This document shows, one piece after another, positions 46,312 through 55,232 of a stretch of 64,000 nucleotides of DNA (position 1 is its first letter; every line of letters begins with the position of its first letter). The notes under the pieces are model-generated. The model saw nothing but the letters and a program-made list of their open reading frames with translations, did no database searches and was not told the origin of the DNA. Made by a program: the position numbers and the translations under genes. Where the stretch lies: the NCBI GenBank assembly GCA_900472675.1, contig UCJA01000015.1, forward strand, positions 248,001-312,000, read 5' to 3'. The stretch is from Hyphomicrobiales bacterium (GTDB lineage Bacteria > Pseudomonadota > Alphaproteobacteria > Rhizobiales > Rhizobiaceae).

Positions 46312-47166
46312 ATGACCGCAGTCACCAACCGCATCGCCTTCCAGGGCGATTTCGGCGCTAATTCCGACATGGCCTGCAGGGACATGTTTCCCGGCATGGA
46401 GCCGCTTCCCTGCCCGACGTTCGAGGATGCCTTCCAGGCGCTGGAAAACGGTGACGCGGATCTGGCGATGATCCCGATCGAGAACACGATTGCCGGCCGG
46501 GTGGCCGACATCCACTACCTGCTGCCGGAATCGCGGCTTCACATCATCGGCGAATACTTCATGCCGATCCGCTTCCAGCTGATGGTGCTGCCGGGCGTCA
46601 GGCACGACGAGATCCGCACCGTGCACAGCCACATCCATGCGCTTGGCCAGTGCCGCAAGATCATCCGGTCGAACGGCTGGAAGGCCGTGGTAGCCGGCGA
46701 TACCGCCGGCGCCGCCAAGCTGGTGTCCGAAAAGGGCGACCGGAGCATGGCAGCGCTTGCGCCGCGTCTTGCCGCCGAACTCTATGGCCTGGAGATCATG
46801 GCCGAGAATGTCGAAGACACGGAAAACAACGTGACCCGTTTCGTCGTGCTGTCGCGCGACGCCAAACCTGTGGAACGGGCCGACCCGACGGACGTGATCG
46901 TCACGACCTTCGTGTTCAACGTCCGCAACATTCCGGCCGCGCTCTACAAGGCCATGGGCGGATTTGCGACGAACGGCATCAACATGACGAAGCTCGAAAG
47001 CTACCAGCTCGGCGGACGCTTCGTGGCGACCCAGTTCTATGCGGATATCGAAGGGCATCCGGACGACCTGCCGGTCCGCCGCGCGCTTGAGGAGCTTGGC
47101 TTCTTCTCGGAGAAGGTCCGCATCCTCGGCAGCTACAAGGGCCATCCGATGCGCGGCGCGCTCTGA
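46312..47166 (+). CDS. pheA: prephenate dehydratase
   Basis: A 284-residue monofunctional prephenate dehydratase of phenylalanine synthesis. The catalytic domain starts RIAFQGDFGANSDMAC and includes the active-site TRF in EDTENNVTRFVVL near residue 183. A C-terminal ACT domain (KLESYQLGGRFVATQFYADI) gives phenylalanine feedback control. No chorismate mutase domain is fused. It follows kdsB closely and converges with the UPF0310 gene. Confidence 0.95.
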   Translation: MTAVTNRIAFQGDFGANSDMACRDMFPGMEPLPCPTFEDAFQALENGDADLAMIPIENTIAGRVADIHYLLPESRLHIIGEYFMPIRFQLMVLPGVRHDEIRTVHSHIHALGQCRKIIRSNGWKAVVAGDTAGAAKLVSEKGDRSMAALAPRLAAELYGLEIMAENVEDTENNVTRFVVLSRDAKPVERADPTDVIVTTFVFNVRNIPAALYKAMGGFATNGINMTKLESYQLGGRFVATQFYADIEGHPDDLPVRRALEELGFFSEKVRILGSYKGHPMRGAL

Positions 47167-47625
47167 TCACGCCGCATTCACCACCGTCAGCGCCGCACCC
47201 ATAGCCGTGCCGATCAGATGCAGGTCGCCGGGCGCGATTTCGAACAGGCCGAAGCGCAACTGATAACCCCAGTTGCGCTTGTCCCTGGTGAAGGACAGAC
47301 GATCCAGCAGCGGCTGGATCGGTGCCGAACGGGCATCCGCCCAGCTCACGTCGCGGCGAAACGGGTTGAACCCGTTGCCCATGTCGACCTGGTAGGGGAC
47401 GCCTGCGGCAACAGTTCCGATGGCCGTGAAGGCTTTCAGCGGCTGACTGCCGCCGAGGGTTTCGGCTGGCGAGTAATAGGCAACCCCATCACCCGGGCGG
47501 ATCCGCTTCAGCGGACCGCCCTTGCCGTGGCAGATCTGCATGAAGCCACCGTCTCGACCGCGCCGCACGTGGGCGGCGCAGGCCACGGCCATCCAGCATC
47601 TTTGCTCATCACCCGAGACAACCAC
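47167..47625 (-). CDS. UPF0310/EVE-domain protein
   Basis: A 152-residue PUA-like (EVE) domain protein. The family pattern is plain: [14 protein letters not shown] at the N terminus, [20 protein letters not shown], then YYSP and AFTAIG. EVE domains may bind modified nucleic-acid bases. A GTG at 47625 has GGAG seven bases upstream; the GTG at 47631 is too close to it. It overlaps or abuts the VOC gene, which ends at 47628, so the two are translationally coupled. Confidence 0.83.
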   Translation of the reverse strand: MVVSGDEQRCWMAVACAAHVRRGRDGGFMQICHGKGGPLKRIRPGDGVAYYSPAETLGGSQPLKAFTAIGTVAAGVPYQVDMGNGFNPFRRDVSWADARSAPIQPLLDRLSFTRDKRNWGYQLRFGLFEIAPGDLHLIGTAMGAALTVVNAA

Positions 47626-47627
47626 CG

Positions 47628-47999
47628 TCACGCTCCGGTCATCGCATAGGCGCGCAGGCGATGGCCGTCCGGGTCGGCCACCACGAACGTGTAGCCGAAA
47701 TCCAACTCGACGGGCATCTGCAGGACGCGGAGGCCAAGGCTCGACCAGTCCGCATAGATCCGATCGACGTCCGCGATGCTGTCACACTTGACGCAGACCT
47801 CCGAACTGCCGCTGGCGGCCGTGACCGGAGGCTGGGCCGTGTGTCTGGACCAGAGACCAAACTTCAAACCCGTCGGCAGGACGAACAGGACGAAGGTCGG
47901 CGACCGCTCGACGGGTTCGACCCCGAGCAGCGACTGGTAGACATCGGCGCTCTTGAGCGGGTTGTCGACGAAGAGGATGGTGAAATCGGGGTGGACCAT
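47628..47999 (-). CDS. VOC/glyoxalase superfamily protein
   Basis: A 123-residue single VOC domain made of two beta-alpha-beta-beta-beta units ([20 protein letters not shown] and [19 protein letters not shown]), ending [20 protein letters not shown]. Proteins of this kind include glyoxalases, resistance proteins and unknowns; metal ligands cannot be assigned safely. It precedes the EVE gene with a ribosome binding site shared inside its last codons. Confidence 0.82.
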   Translation of the reverse strand: MVHPDFTILFVDNPLKSADVYQSLLGVEPVERSPTFVLFVLPTGLKFGLWSRHTAQPPVTAASGSSEVCVKCDSIADVDRIYADWSSLGLRVLQMPVELDFGYTFVVADPDGHRLRAYAMTGA

Positions 48000-48068
48000 G
48001 TCAGTGCTCCTTGGGTTGGGACTGACCGGATATTATCGCAGCCTACTGTCAGATTCTGGCAGCAGCGA

Positions 48069-48764
48069 TCAAACCTCGGCAGGAATTCCTTCTGCCTTGC
48101 GCCATTCCTTCAGCAGCATCTGACGGCGGCGGGGATAGCGGGTTTCGGTCAAACGGAGGCTGAGGATGCGATCGGTGCGGAAGTGGCGGAAGTCCTTTCG
48201 CAATTCGCACCAGCCGACGACCACCCGGACACTGTCGAAGAAGCCGATGGCGAAGGGCCAGATCGTTCGTTCCGTGGGTGCGCCGCCTGCATCTTCATAG
48301 GTGATCTCAAGGCGGTGCTCGGCGCGGATCGCGCTGCGGATCACGGCGAGATCCGCCTTGTCCGCCTGCCGGCGCGACGAGGCCACCAGAAGGGTCGAGG
48401 CTTCCAGCTCCTCTTTCAGCGCTGGCGGCAGGACGGCTGCAATCTTTGCCAGAGCATCGGCGGCACCGGCGGCAAGCCTCGGATCGGCGGTCTTGGCGAC
48501 CCAGCGCGAGCCCAGGACCAGCGCCTCGATCTCCTCTTGCGAAAACATCATGGGTGGCAGCATGAAGCCCGGGCGCAGAACATAGCCCAGCCCCGCCTCC
48601 CCCTCGATGGGTGCGCCCTGCGCCTGAAGGCTGGCGATATCCCGATATAGCGTGCGCAGGCTGACACCGGTCTCGACCGCCAGCACGGCGCCGCTCACCG
48701 GTTGCCGATACCGCCGCAGCACCTGGACCAGGGCCAGCAGACGTTCGGCACGTGGGACGGTCAT
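48069..48764 (-). CDS. HTH-WYL transcriptional regulator (YafY-like)
   Basis: A 231-residue regulator with an N-terminal HTH_11 domain (RAERLLALVQVLRRYRQPVS, then VSLRTLYRDIASLQAQG) and a WYL effector domain (EHRLEITYEDAGGAPTERTI, then IGFFDSVRVVVGWCELRKDF). It is transcribed toward the VOC and EVE genes 70 bp away and may control them. ATG 48764 has GGGAGG upstream. nudC lies 19 bp upstream on the same strand. Confidence 0.88.
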   Translation of the reverse strand: MTVPRAERLLALVQVLRRYRQPVSGAVLAVETGVSLRTLYRDIASLQAQGAPIEGEAGLGYVLRPGFMLPPMMFSQEEIEALVLGSRWVAKTADPRLAAGAADALAKIAAVLPPALKEELEASTLLVASSRRQADKADLAVIRSAIRAEHRLEITYEDAGGAPTERTIWPFAIGFFDSVRVVVGWCELRKDFRHFRTDRILSLRLTETRYPRRRQMLLKEWRKAEGIPAEV

Positions 48765-48783
48765 GGTTTCCTCCCGGCCTCGC

Positions 48784-49749
48784 CTACCGCTCGCCGCCCC
48801 ATTCGATCCAGTCGCGCAGCAGGTGGTGAGCGATCGCACCTTTCAGCGGCGCGAAATACTGGCTGTCCGTCCCGGCATCCAGCATCGCGGCGGCCTCGGC
48901 GCGGCTGAACCAGCGCACGTCCTGCATTTCCTGCGGATCGATGATGATCTCCTGCGAGCTCGCTTCCGAATAGCAGCCGATCATCAGCGAATGCGGCATG
49001 GGCCAGGGCTGCGAGGCGTGATAGCGGACACGTCCGACGCGGATGCCCGCTTCCTCGAAGGTCTCGCGACGCACCGCGTTCTCGATCGTCTCGCCCGGTT
49101 CCACGAAACCGGCCAGGCAGGAGTACATGCCCTCCTGGAAATGATGGCTGCGGCCGAGAAGACAGCGGTCGTTCTCGATATCGATGGTCAGCATGATCAC
49201 CACGGGGTCCGTGCGCGGAAACAGCATGTGCTGGCACTGGGTACAGACACGCTTGTAGCCGCCGATCTTCATTTCCATGGTGGAACCGCATTTGCCGCAG
49301 AAGCGGTTGGCGGCATTCCAGTTGAGAAGTGCAATGGCCTGCGCCGCCTCGCCCTGCAGTTCCTCGTCGAGCAGGCCATCGCGAAACAGGGCCCGCGCTT
49401 CGGCCGGTTTGTAGTGGCTTGCCAGCTCTTCGGCCGCGATCAGTACCGGCACCGCGATCCGCGGTTCACCGTTATCCCGGTAGCCCAGCAGCACGGCATT
49501 GTCGAAATCGGGCTGCAGCTCCGCCAGTTCATAGGGCGCAAAAAGCGGATCGAGGATCTGGCCGTCGTGCTTCAGGATCAGCCGCGGCCCGGTAAAGGCG
49601 AGGATGTGGGTACCTTCGGCGGCCAGCGCCTTCTCGACGCAATCGTCCGCCCGATTTTCCGACTGCCGGTCCAGCCTGTTGCCGGCAAATGCCGTGAGAA
49701 GGCTCGGCTCGGGATGGGGTGCATTGTTGTGAAAAATATCTGCTGTCAT
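48784..49749 (-). CDS. nudC: NAD-capping/NADH pyrophosphatase
   Basis: A 321-residue Nudix hydrolase that cleaves NAD(H) and removes NAD caps from RNA. It has a four-cysteine zinc site (Cys151, 154, 169, 172), the Nudix box GFVEPGETIENAVRRETF... at residues ~214-236, and the NudC-specific SQPWPMPHSLM at 246-256. Length is longer than E. coli NudC because of a larger N-terminal domain. Its ATG overlaps the HIT gene stop by four bases, making a HIT-nudC operon. Confidence 0.95.
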   Translation of the reverse strand: MTADIFHNNAPHPEPSLLTAFAGNRLDRQSENRADDCVEKALAAEGTHILAFTGPRLILKHDGQILDPLFAPYELAELQPDFDNAVLLGYRDNGEPRIAVPVLIAAEELASHYKPAEARALFRDGLLDEELQGEAAQAIALLNWNAANRFCGKCGSTMEMKIGGYKRVCTQCQHMLFPRTDPVVIMLTIDIENDRCLLGRSHHFQEGMYSCLAGFVEPGETIENAVRRETFEEAGIRVGRVRYHASQPWPMPHSLMIGCYSEASSQEIIIDPQEMQDVRWFSRAEAAAMLDAGTDSQYFAPLKGAIAHHLLRDWIEWGGER

Positions 49750-50156
49750 GAGGAAAGCGCTTCAAGGAGTTGATGGATGAATTCGTCCTGCCGGGGCTGC
49801 TCGTAGGGCACCGCCTGACCAAAGCCCCAGATGGGGCCCGGCCAGTTGGGATCGCCCTCCGAGCGCGCGATGACGTGAACATGGAGCTGCCGAACGATAT
49901 TGCCCAGCGCGCCAATGTTAATTTTCGTCGCGCCCGTCACCGTCTTCAGCGCAGTGCCGACCATGTTGGTCTCGAAGGTGAGGAGCGCCTGGTCGAGCGG
50001 CTTCAGGTCGAAGATCTCGGTCTTGCCGTTGCGCTGCGGCACCAGCATCAACCAGGGCCAACGGCTGTCCTTGAGGATGCGGAGCTGACACAGACCCAGC
50101 GTGGACACCAGCTCGGTATCCCTTGCCAGCCTCTCGTCCAGTTCGAATGCACTCAC
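49746..50156 (-). CDS. HIT-domain protein
   Basis: A 136-residue HIT-fold protein of nucleotide hydrolases/transferases. The active-site strand is RQLHVHVIAR, which reads Gln-x-His-x-His where the family standard is His-x-His-x-His; the first histidine is replaced but the catalytic middle one may be present. Start is a GTG at 50156 with GGGGGA eight bases upstream; the frame is open to 50315 only through the SRP RNA region. It is divergent from the ffs-dnaX unit. Confidence 0.85.
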   Translation of the reverse strand: MSAFELDERLARDTELVSTLGLCQLRILKDSRWPWLMLVPQRNGKTEIFDLKPLDQALLTFETNMVGTALKTVTGATKINIGALGNIVRQLHVHVIARSEGDPNWPGPIWGFGQAVPYEQPRQDEFIHQLLEALSS

Positions 50157-50238
50157 GCTTTGTCCCCCGATGTTGCTTTGATCCGTATTTTTTAGAGGGC
50201 TTGGCTTGCATTTGAAAGCGTTATTGACGATATGTGCG

Positions 50239-50337
50239 GCGGGAGGTTGGTGGTGGACGAGCCACTCGCCAACCGGGTCAGGTCCGGAAGGAAGCAGCCC
50301 TAACGAGCCAGGCACGGGTCGCCGTGCCAGCCTCCCA
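50239..50337 (+). ncRNA. ffs: signal recognition particle RNA (small, 4.5S type)
   Basis: The conserved apical domain is unmistakable: GGTCAGGTCCGGAAGGAAGC at about 50276-50295 followed by AGCCCTAA, which binds Ffh. The flanks pair as a long hairpin (GGGAGG at 50241 with CCTCCC at 50331; GGTTGG side with the distal strand). Size near 100 nt is right for alphaproteobacteria. Ends are approximate. Placement just before dnaX is a common rhizobial arrangement. Confidence 0.93.
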
Positions 50338-50415
50338 CCCTTGCTTCATCGGCATCTCGGTCATTTTCCGCTTCGGTTATGTGATCGCAGCGTGCAATTC
50401 GGATGTGAGGACGTA

Positions 50416-52302
50416 TTGAACGATTTGGGCCCCACACCGAGCGAACAAGCGATCGCCCCTTCCAGCGGCGGAAGCTACCGGGTGCTTGCCCGCAAATATC
50501 GTCCCAAGGATTTCTCGGACCTGATGGTCGGCCAGGAGCCGATGGTCCGCACACTCACCAACGCCTTCGAGACGGGCCGCATCGCGCAGGCCTATATGCT
50601 GACCGGCGTACGCGGGGTCGGCAAGACGACGACGGCTCGCATTCTGGCGCGTGCGCTGAATTACAAGACACCCGAAATCGACAAGCCCTCCATCGACCTC
50701 AGGGTGCTCGGCGAGCATTGCCAGGCGATCATGGAAGGCCGGCATGTCGACGTGATCGAGATGGACGCCGCCTCCCATACGGGCATCGACGACATCCGCG
50801 AGATCATCGAGCAGGTGCGCTACCGTCCGGTCTCGGCACGCTTCAAGGTCTATATCATCGACGAAGTGCACATGCTGTCCACCCAGGCCTTCAACGGCCT
50901 GCTGAAGACGCTCGAAGAGCCGCCGGAGCATGTGAAGTTCATTTTCGCGACGACCGAAATCCGCAAGGTTCCGATTACGGTCCTGTCGCGCTGCCAGCGC
51001 TTCGATCTACGCCGGATCAGTGCCGCGGATCTGGTCGGCCTGTTCACCGCGATCCTCGAGAAGGAGGGCGTTGCTGCCGAACCCGAGGCGCTGGCCATGG
51101 TCGCCCGTGCCGCGGAAGGTTCCGCGCGTGACGGTCTCTCGCTGCTCGACCAGGCGATCGCGCATGGCGGCGGCCGGGTGATTGCCGATACGGTCCGCAG
51201 CATGCTGGGCCTTGCCGACCGGGCGCGCATCGTCGACCTGTTCGAACACGTGGTGCGCGGCGACGTGACCGCCGTCCTGAACGAGTTTTCCGAACAATAC
51301 GACGCCGGCGCCAACCCGGTCGTGGTGCTGACCGACCTTGCCGATTTCACGCATCTGGTGACGCGCTTCAAGTACATTCCGGAGTCCGCCAACGATCCTT
51401 CGCTGAGCGAAGTCGAGCGTGTGCGCGGCGCCGAATTTGCCGGCAACGTCGCCGTCAGCACGCTGTCACGACTCTGGCAGATGCTGCTCAAGGGTATTCC
51501 GGAAGCGGAAGCCTCGTCCCGCCCGGCCGGTGCCGCCGAAATGGTGCTGATCCGGCTTGCCCATGCCGCGCACCTGCCGTCTCCGGAAGATGCCGTGCGC
51601 CGTCTGGTGGAACTCGGCAGCAACGATACGGACCGCGGCGCAGGCAGCGGCGGTGGCAGTTCGTCCGGCCGTCCGGGTGCCGCGTCCCTGCCGCCGGCCA
51701 ATGCCCGCAGTCTGGAAACACCGGCCGCGCGGATGCCCTCCGGCGGTCCGACCGCGATGCTGCGCGCGGTTCCAGCACCAGAACAGGCAGCTCCCGCCGT
51801 GGAACAGGCTCCGCAGCCGGTCATCGAGGCGCCGCCAGAGCCGCTGGTGCCGGTTCGCTCGCTCGAAGACATCAGCGATCTCTGCGGCAAGAACCGCGAG
51901 CCCGTCCTTCGTGCCCGGGTTCGTTCCTCCGTTCATCTGGTGAAGATCGAGCCGGGCCGGCTGGAGATCAACCTCGAGCCCGAGGCGCCGAAGACGATCG
52001 TCAACGACCTGACGACCAAGCTTCGCGAATGGACGGGTGTGACCTGGTGGGTGACGCTGTCCAACGAGCAGGGCGGGCCGACGCTGGTACAGGCGGAAGA
52101 GCAAGCCAAGCAGGCGCGGTTTACCGATGCAAGATCTGATCCGGACGTCGCCGCCATCCTGGCCCAGTTTCCCGGCGCCCGGATCACCGATGTGCGCATC
52201 CGGGCCGGGGAAGAAGAGATCCAGGCAGACGAACTGCCGGCAGCCGCCGCGGCCGAGTCCGACGAGGGCGACATCCTGCCCGGCGACGATATCGAACTAT
52301 AA
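50416..52302 (+). CDS. dnaX: DNA polymerase III subunit gamma/tau
   Basis: A 628-residue clamp-loader subunit. The AAA+ core shows [20 protein letters not shown], Walker [10 protein letters not shown], Walker [10 protein letters not shown], and the sensor [10 protein letters not shown]; domain III is followed by a Pro/Ala-rich region and a C-terminal tau-like part. Only one cysteine of the usual zinc module remains ([14 protein letters not shown]), as is normal in this class. No ATG is available near the start; TTG 50416 with GAGG five bases upstream is the best choice ([11 protein letters not shown]). ybaB follows after 17 bp. Confidence 0.95.
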   Translation: MNDLGPTPSEQAIAPSSGGSYRVLARKYRPKDFSDLMVGQEPMVRTLTNAFETGRIAQAYMLTGVRGVGKTTTARILARALNYKTPEIDKPSIDLRVLGEHCQAIMEGRHVDVIEMDAASHTGIDDIREIIEQVRYRPVSARFKVYIIDEVHMLSTQAFNGLLKTLEEPPEHVKFIFATTEIRKVPITVLSRCQRFDLRRISAADLVGLFTAILEKEGVAAEPEALAMVARAAEGSARDGLSLLDQAIAHGGGRVIADTVRSMLGLADRARIVDLFEHVVRGDVTAVLNEFSEQYDAGANPVVVLTDLADFTHLVTRFKYIPESANDPSLSEVERVRGAEFAGNVAVSTLSRLWQMLLKGIPEAEASSRPAGAAEMVLIRLAHAAHLPSPEDAVRRLVELGSNDTDRGAGSGGGSSSGRPGAASLPPANARSLETPAARMPSGGPTAMLRAVPAPEQAAPAVEQAPQPVIEAPPEPLVPVRSLEDISDLCGKNREPVLRARVRSSVHLVKIEPGRLEINLEPEAPKTIVNDLTTKLREWTGVTWWVTLSNEQGGPTLVQAEEQAKQARFTDARSDPDVAAILAQFPGARITDVRIRAGEEEIQADELPAAAAAESDEGDILPGDDIEL

Positions 52303-52319
52303 GCGAAGAGGATAAAGCG

Positions 52320-52643
52320 ATGCGCGACATCATGGGTATGATGGGCAAGGTCAAGGAAATGCAGGCCAAGATGGAGCAGATGCAGGCGGATATCGCCGCT
52401 CTGGAAGTCGAAGGCACGGCCGGCGGTGGGCTGGTGACCGTACGCATGAACGGCAAGGGCGACCTGCTCGGCCTGAAGATCGACCCTTCGCTCTACAAGG
52501 AAGACGAATCCGAGATCCTGGAAGACCTGATCGTTGCGGCCCACAAGACGGCCAAGGATCGCGCCGAGGCCATCACTGCCGAAAAAACCCGGGAGCTGAC
52601 CGCCGGCCTGCCGATCCCGCCCGGCATGAAGCTGCCTTTCTAG
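52320..52643 (+). CDS. ybaB: YbaB/EbfC nucleoid-associated protein
   Basis: A 107-residue DNA-binding protein with N-terminal helices ([19 protein letters not shown]) and a tweezer-shaped dimer core ([19 protein letters not shown]). It is encoded between dnaX and recR as in many bacteria and may take part in RecF-pathway repair. An AGAGGA ribosome binding site precedes it. A MOSC gene on the other strand interrupts the dnaX-ybaB-recR order here. Confidence 0.93.
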   Translation: MRDIMGMMGKVKEMQAKMEQMQADIAALEVEGTAGGGLVTVRMNGKGDLLGLKIDPSLYKEDESEILEDLIVAAHKTAKDRAEAITAEKTRELTAGLPIPPGMKLPF

Positions 52644-52656
52644 ACACGCCAGACCG

Positions 52657-53265
52657 TCAGCCGCCGAAGGTCGCCTTCCACCGGCTGCCGATGGGGGCCG
52701 CAAGGAAGCGACTCTTCTCCGCATCCGACAGGCGCTTGCCGACTGCGGCGAGCATCTCAGGGATCATGACCCGGTCGCCGGAATAGGGTTCATGCGTGAC
52801 GGGCTCGCCGGTCGCAAGCGTGCCTGCGGCAATCACCCGGCAGTAGATGCCGGGCCGCTCGCCGCGGAAGTAAGTCTTCACGAACTTGGGATCGGCCATC
52901 TTGACCGCGAAGGTGTTGCAGGGGCTGCGCGGGCAGGTTGCCTCCAGAACCACATCGCCGATCGAAAAGCGGTCGCCGACCGCAACGTCCTGATTGTCCA
53001 GGCCTTCGATCACCAGATTCTCCCCGAAGGTGCCGGGCTCGAGCGGGCGACCAAGCTCTTGCGCCCACCAGTCCAGCGTCAGGGAGCCTTCGAGCAGGAT
53101 CGCCTGATCCTCGCCACCGTGATGCTTGGCATTGCAGACCGCATCGCCGACGAGACCCAGCCTGTCGAGCACGGCTGCGCCGACCGGGGCCTTGTTGATA
53201 CCGGTCTTGTAGCTCTTGCCCGGAAGCTTTTCGGGGCGCCCAATGCAGACGGCTTGCAGTCTCAT
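52657..53265 (-). CDS. MOSC-domain protein (YiiM-like)
   Basis: A 202-residue MOSC (molybdenum cofactor sulfurase C-terminal) protein. The conserved elements are LVGDAVCNAKHHGGEDQAIL, EPGTFGENLVIEGL and the cysteine motif ATCPRSPCNTF, whose Cys probably binds the molybdenum cofactor. YiiM/YuaD relatives reduce N-hydroxylated bases. It lies between ybaB and recR on the opposite strand, apparently an insertion into the conserved recombination cluster. Confidence 0.9.
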   Translation of the reverse strand: MRLQAVCIGRPEKLPGKSYKTGINKAPVGAAVLDRLGLVGDAVCNAKHHGGEDQAILLEGSLTLDWWAQELGRPLEPGTFGENLVIEGLDNQDVAVGDRFSIGDVVLEATCPRSPCNTFAVKMADPKFVKTYFRGERPGIYCRVIAAGTLATGEPVTHEPYSGDRVMIPEMLAAVGKRLSDAEKSRFLAAPIGSRWKATFGG

Positions 53266-53319
53266 GGCGATGCTCCTCAGCTATTTCCGTTTCATGCACA
53301 TATGGGCTAAAGAGCAGCC

Positions 53320-53925
53320 ATGGCAAAGCGAGTCACCGGTCCTGAAATCGAAAAACTGATCCAGCTGCTGGCGAAGGTGCCGGGCCTTGGACCCCGCTCG
53401 GCGCGCCGGGCCGCCCTGCACCTGATCAAGAAGAAAGATCAGCTGCTAGGTCCCCTGTCGCACGCCATGGGCGAAGCCTACGACAAGGTGAAGATCTGCT
53501 CCCGCTGCGGCAACGTCGACACTTCCGATCCGTGCACGGTCTGCACCGACATCCGCCGCGACCAGACCATTCTGATCGTGGTGGAAGACGTGTCGGATCT
53601 CTGGGCCCTTGAGCGGGCCGGCGCGATGAATGCCGCCTATCACGTGCTTGGCGGCACGCTGTCGCCGCTCGACGGGGTCGGACCGGACGACCTCAACATT
53701 CGCGGCCTGATCGACCGGGTCGGAGAAGGCATCGTCCGCGAGATCATCATCGCGGTGAACGCGACGGTGGAGGGCCAGACCACGGCCCACTACATCACCG
53801 ACCAGCTGGCGGACATGGACGTCAGGATCACGCGGCTTGCGCATGGCGTGCCCGTCGGCGGCGAACTCGACTACCTGGACGAGGGCACGCTGACCGCAGC
53901 ACTTCGCGCCAGAACAGCCATCTAG
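53320..53925 (+). CDS. recR: recombination protein RecR
   Basis: A 201-residue RecR with a helix-hairpin-helix ([20 protein letters not shown]), a C4 zinc finger (Cys60, 63, 72, 75), a Toprim domain beginning [15 protein letters not shown] and the C-terminal Walker-B-like segment. With RecO and RecF it loads RecA on gapped DNA. The transglycosylase gene follows 17 bp later. Confidence 0.97.
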   Translation: MAKRVTGPEIEKLIQLLAKVPGLGPRSARRAALHLIKKKDQLLGPLSHAMGEAYDKVKICSRCGNVDTSDPCTVCTDIRRDQTILIVVEDVSDLWALERAGAMNAAYHVLGGTLSPLDGVGPDDLNIRGLIDRVGEGIVREIIIAVNATVEGQTTAHYITDQLADMDVRITRLAHGVPVGGELDYLDEGTLTAALRARTAI

Positions 53926-53942
53926 CGGTGAGAAGGATGACG

Positions 53943-55214
53943 ATGACCAAGCTCGCCCCCCTCCGGCCTGCCTTCAGGCATTTCGCAGCGCTTCTTTTCG
54001 TCACGGCAGCAGCTCTTCTGCCCCTGCCCGCGCTTGCCCAGAACAAGCCGGACGTGGAGAAGCAGTTCCAGCGCTGGATCGCCCGCGATCTCGCAGCGCA
54101 GGCAAAGAAGGCCGGCGTTTCCGACAGGACGCTGAAGACGGCCTTCGAGGGGATTTCGCTGAACTGGGATCTGCCGGATCTCGTGCCGCCCGGTACCACG
54201 CCGCCCAAGGAGCAGGACCAGAGCCAGGCGGAATTTTCTTCCCCTGGCGCCTATTTCTCCGAAAAGCGGCTGCAGGGACTGGCGACGACTGGCCGCGGCC
54301 TTGCCTCCACCTACGCCTCCACGCTCAAGCAGATCGAGCGGACCTATGGCGTGCCGGGCGAGATCGTCGTGGCAATCTGGGGCCGGGAATCCGGTTTCGG
54401 CAAGGCCAGGATGCCGTATTCGGCAATCCAGGTTCTGGCCACCAAGGCCTTCATGTCGACGCGCAAGGAGATGTTTCGCGACGAGCTGATCGCGGCGCTG
54501 ACGATGATCGAGCGTGGCGATGTCGCACCGGCGACGATGAAGGGATCCTGGGCGGGAGCGCTGGGGCAGCCGCAGTTCATGCCGTCAAGCTATCTCAAAT
54601 ATGCCGTGGACTTCGACAAGGACGGCCGTGCGGACATCTGGAATTCGGTTCCGGATGCACTCGGCTCGATCGGCCACTACCTGCAGATGCAGGGCTGGCA
54701 GCGCGGCCGCGACTGGGGGTTCGAAGTGACGATCCCGGACCGGCTTTCCTGCGCGCAGGAAGGGCCGGATCTTGCAAAGCCGGTGTCAGCCTGGGCCTCG
54801 GCCGGTATTGCCCGGGTTTCGGGCAAGGGCTTTCCCTCGGCGGATCTCAAGGCGGACGGCATGATGCTGGTGCCCGCTGGCCGGCACGGGCCGGAATTTC
54901 TCGTCACGCCCAATTTCTACGTGCTGAAGCAGTATAACAACTCCGATCTCTATGCGCTGTTCATCGGCAATCTTGCCGACCGGATCGCGCATGGGGCGGG
55001 CCCTTTCCAGGGCGACTGGGATGACGTGGGCAAGATGCTGCGTTCGGATGTGCTTGCCATGCAGAAGGCGCTGGTCGCCAAGGGCTATGATGTCGGCAAT
55101 GTCGACGGGCTGCCCGGCTTCAAGACCCGCCGGTCGCTGGGCGACTGGCAGGCGAAGGCCGGCATGTCGCCCACCTGCTATCCGGATGCCTCGCTCAAGG
55201 GTCGCATCCGGTAG
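53943..55214 (+). CDS. lytic murein transglycosylase (MltB-type)
   Basis: A 423-residue periplasmic protein. A signal peptide (ends LPALAQN, ~residue 33) is followed by an SLT-2 catalytic domain with glutamate in IWGRESGFGKARM, the GALGQPQFMPSSYLKYAVD motif and a C-terminal peptidoglycan-binding domain (DVGNVDGLPGFKTRRSL). It cleaves the MurNAc-GlcNAc bond to form anhydro ends. Three starts are possible (GTG 53928, ATG 53937, ATG 53943); the last has AAGG six bases upstream. Confidence 0.92.
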   Translation: MTKLAPLRPAFRHFAALLFVTAAALLPLPALAQNKPDVEKQFQRWIARDLAAQAKKAGVSDRTLKTAFEGISLNWDLPDLVPPGTTPPKEQDQSQAEFSSPGAYFSEKRLQGLATTGRGLASTYASTLKQIERTYGVPGEIVVAIWGRESGFGKARMPYSAIQVLATKAFMSTRKEMFRDELIAALTMIERGDVAPATMKGSWAGALGQPQFMPSSYLKYAVDFDKDGRADIWNSVPDALGSIGHYLQMQGWQRGRDWGFEVTIPDRLSCAQEGPDLAKPVSAWASAGIARVSGKGFPSADLKADGMMLVPAGRHGPEFLVTPNFYVLKQYNNSDLYALFIGNLADRIAHGAGPFQGDWDDVGKMLRSDVLAMQKALVAKGYDVGNVDGLPGFKTRRSLGDWQAKAGMSPTCYPDASLKGRIR

Positions 55215-55232
55215 CAACCGGGGCGGCGCGTT

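Noticed and set aside
50620-50760. Loss of zinc-binding cysteines in DnaX considered as a defect
   Set aside because: Retention of only one cysteine in this segment is usual in alphaproteobacterial DnaX as I know it, so it is not an anomaly.
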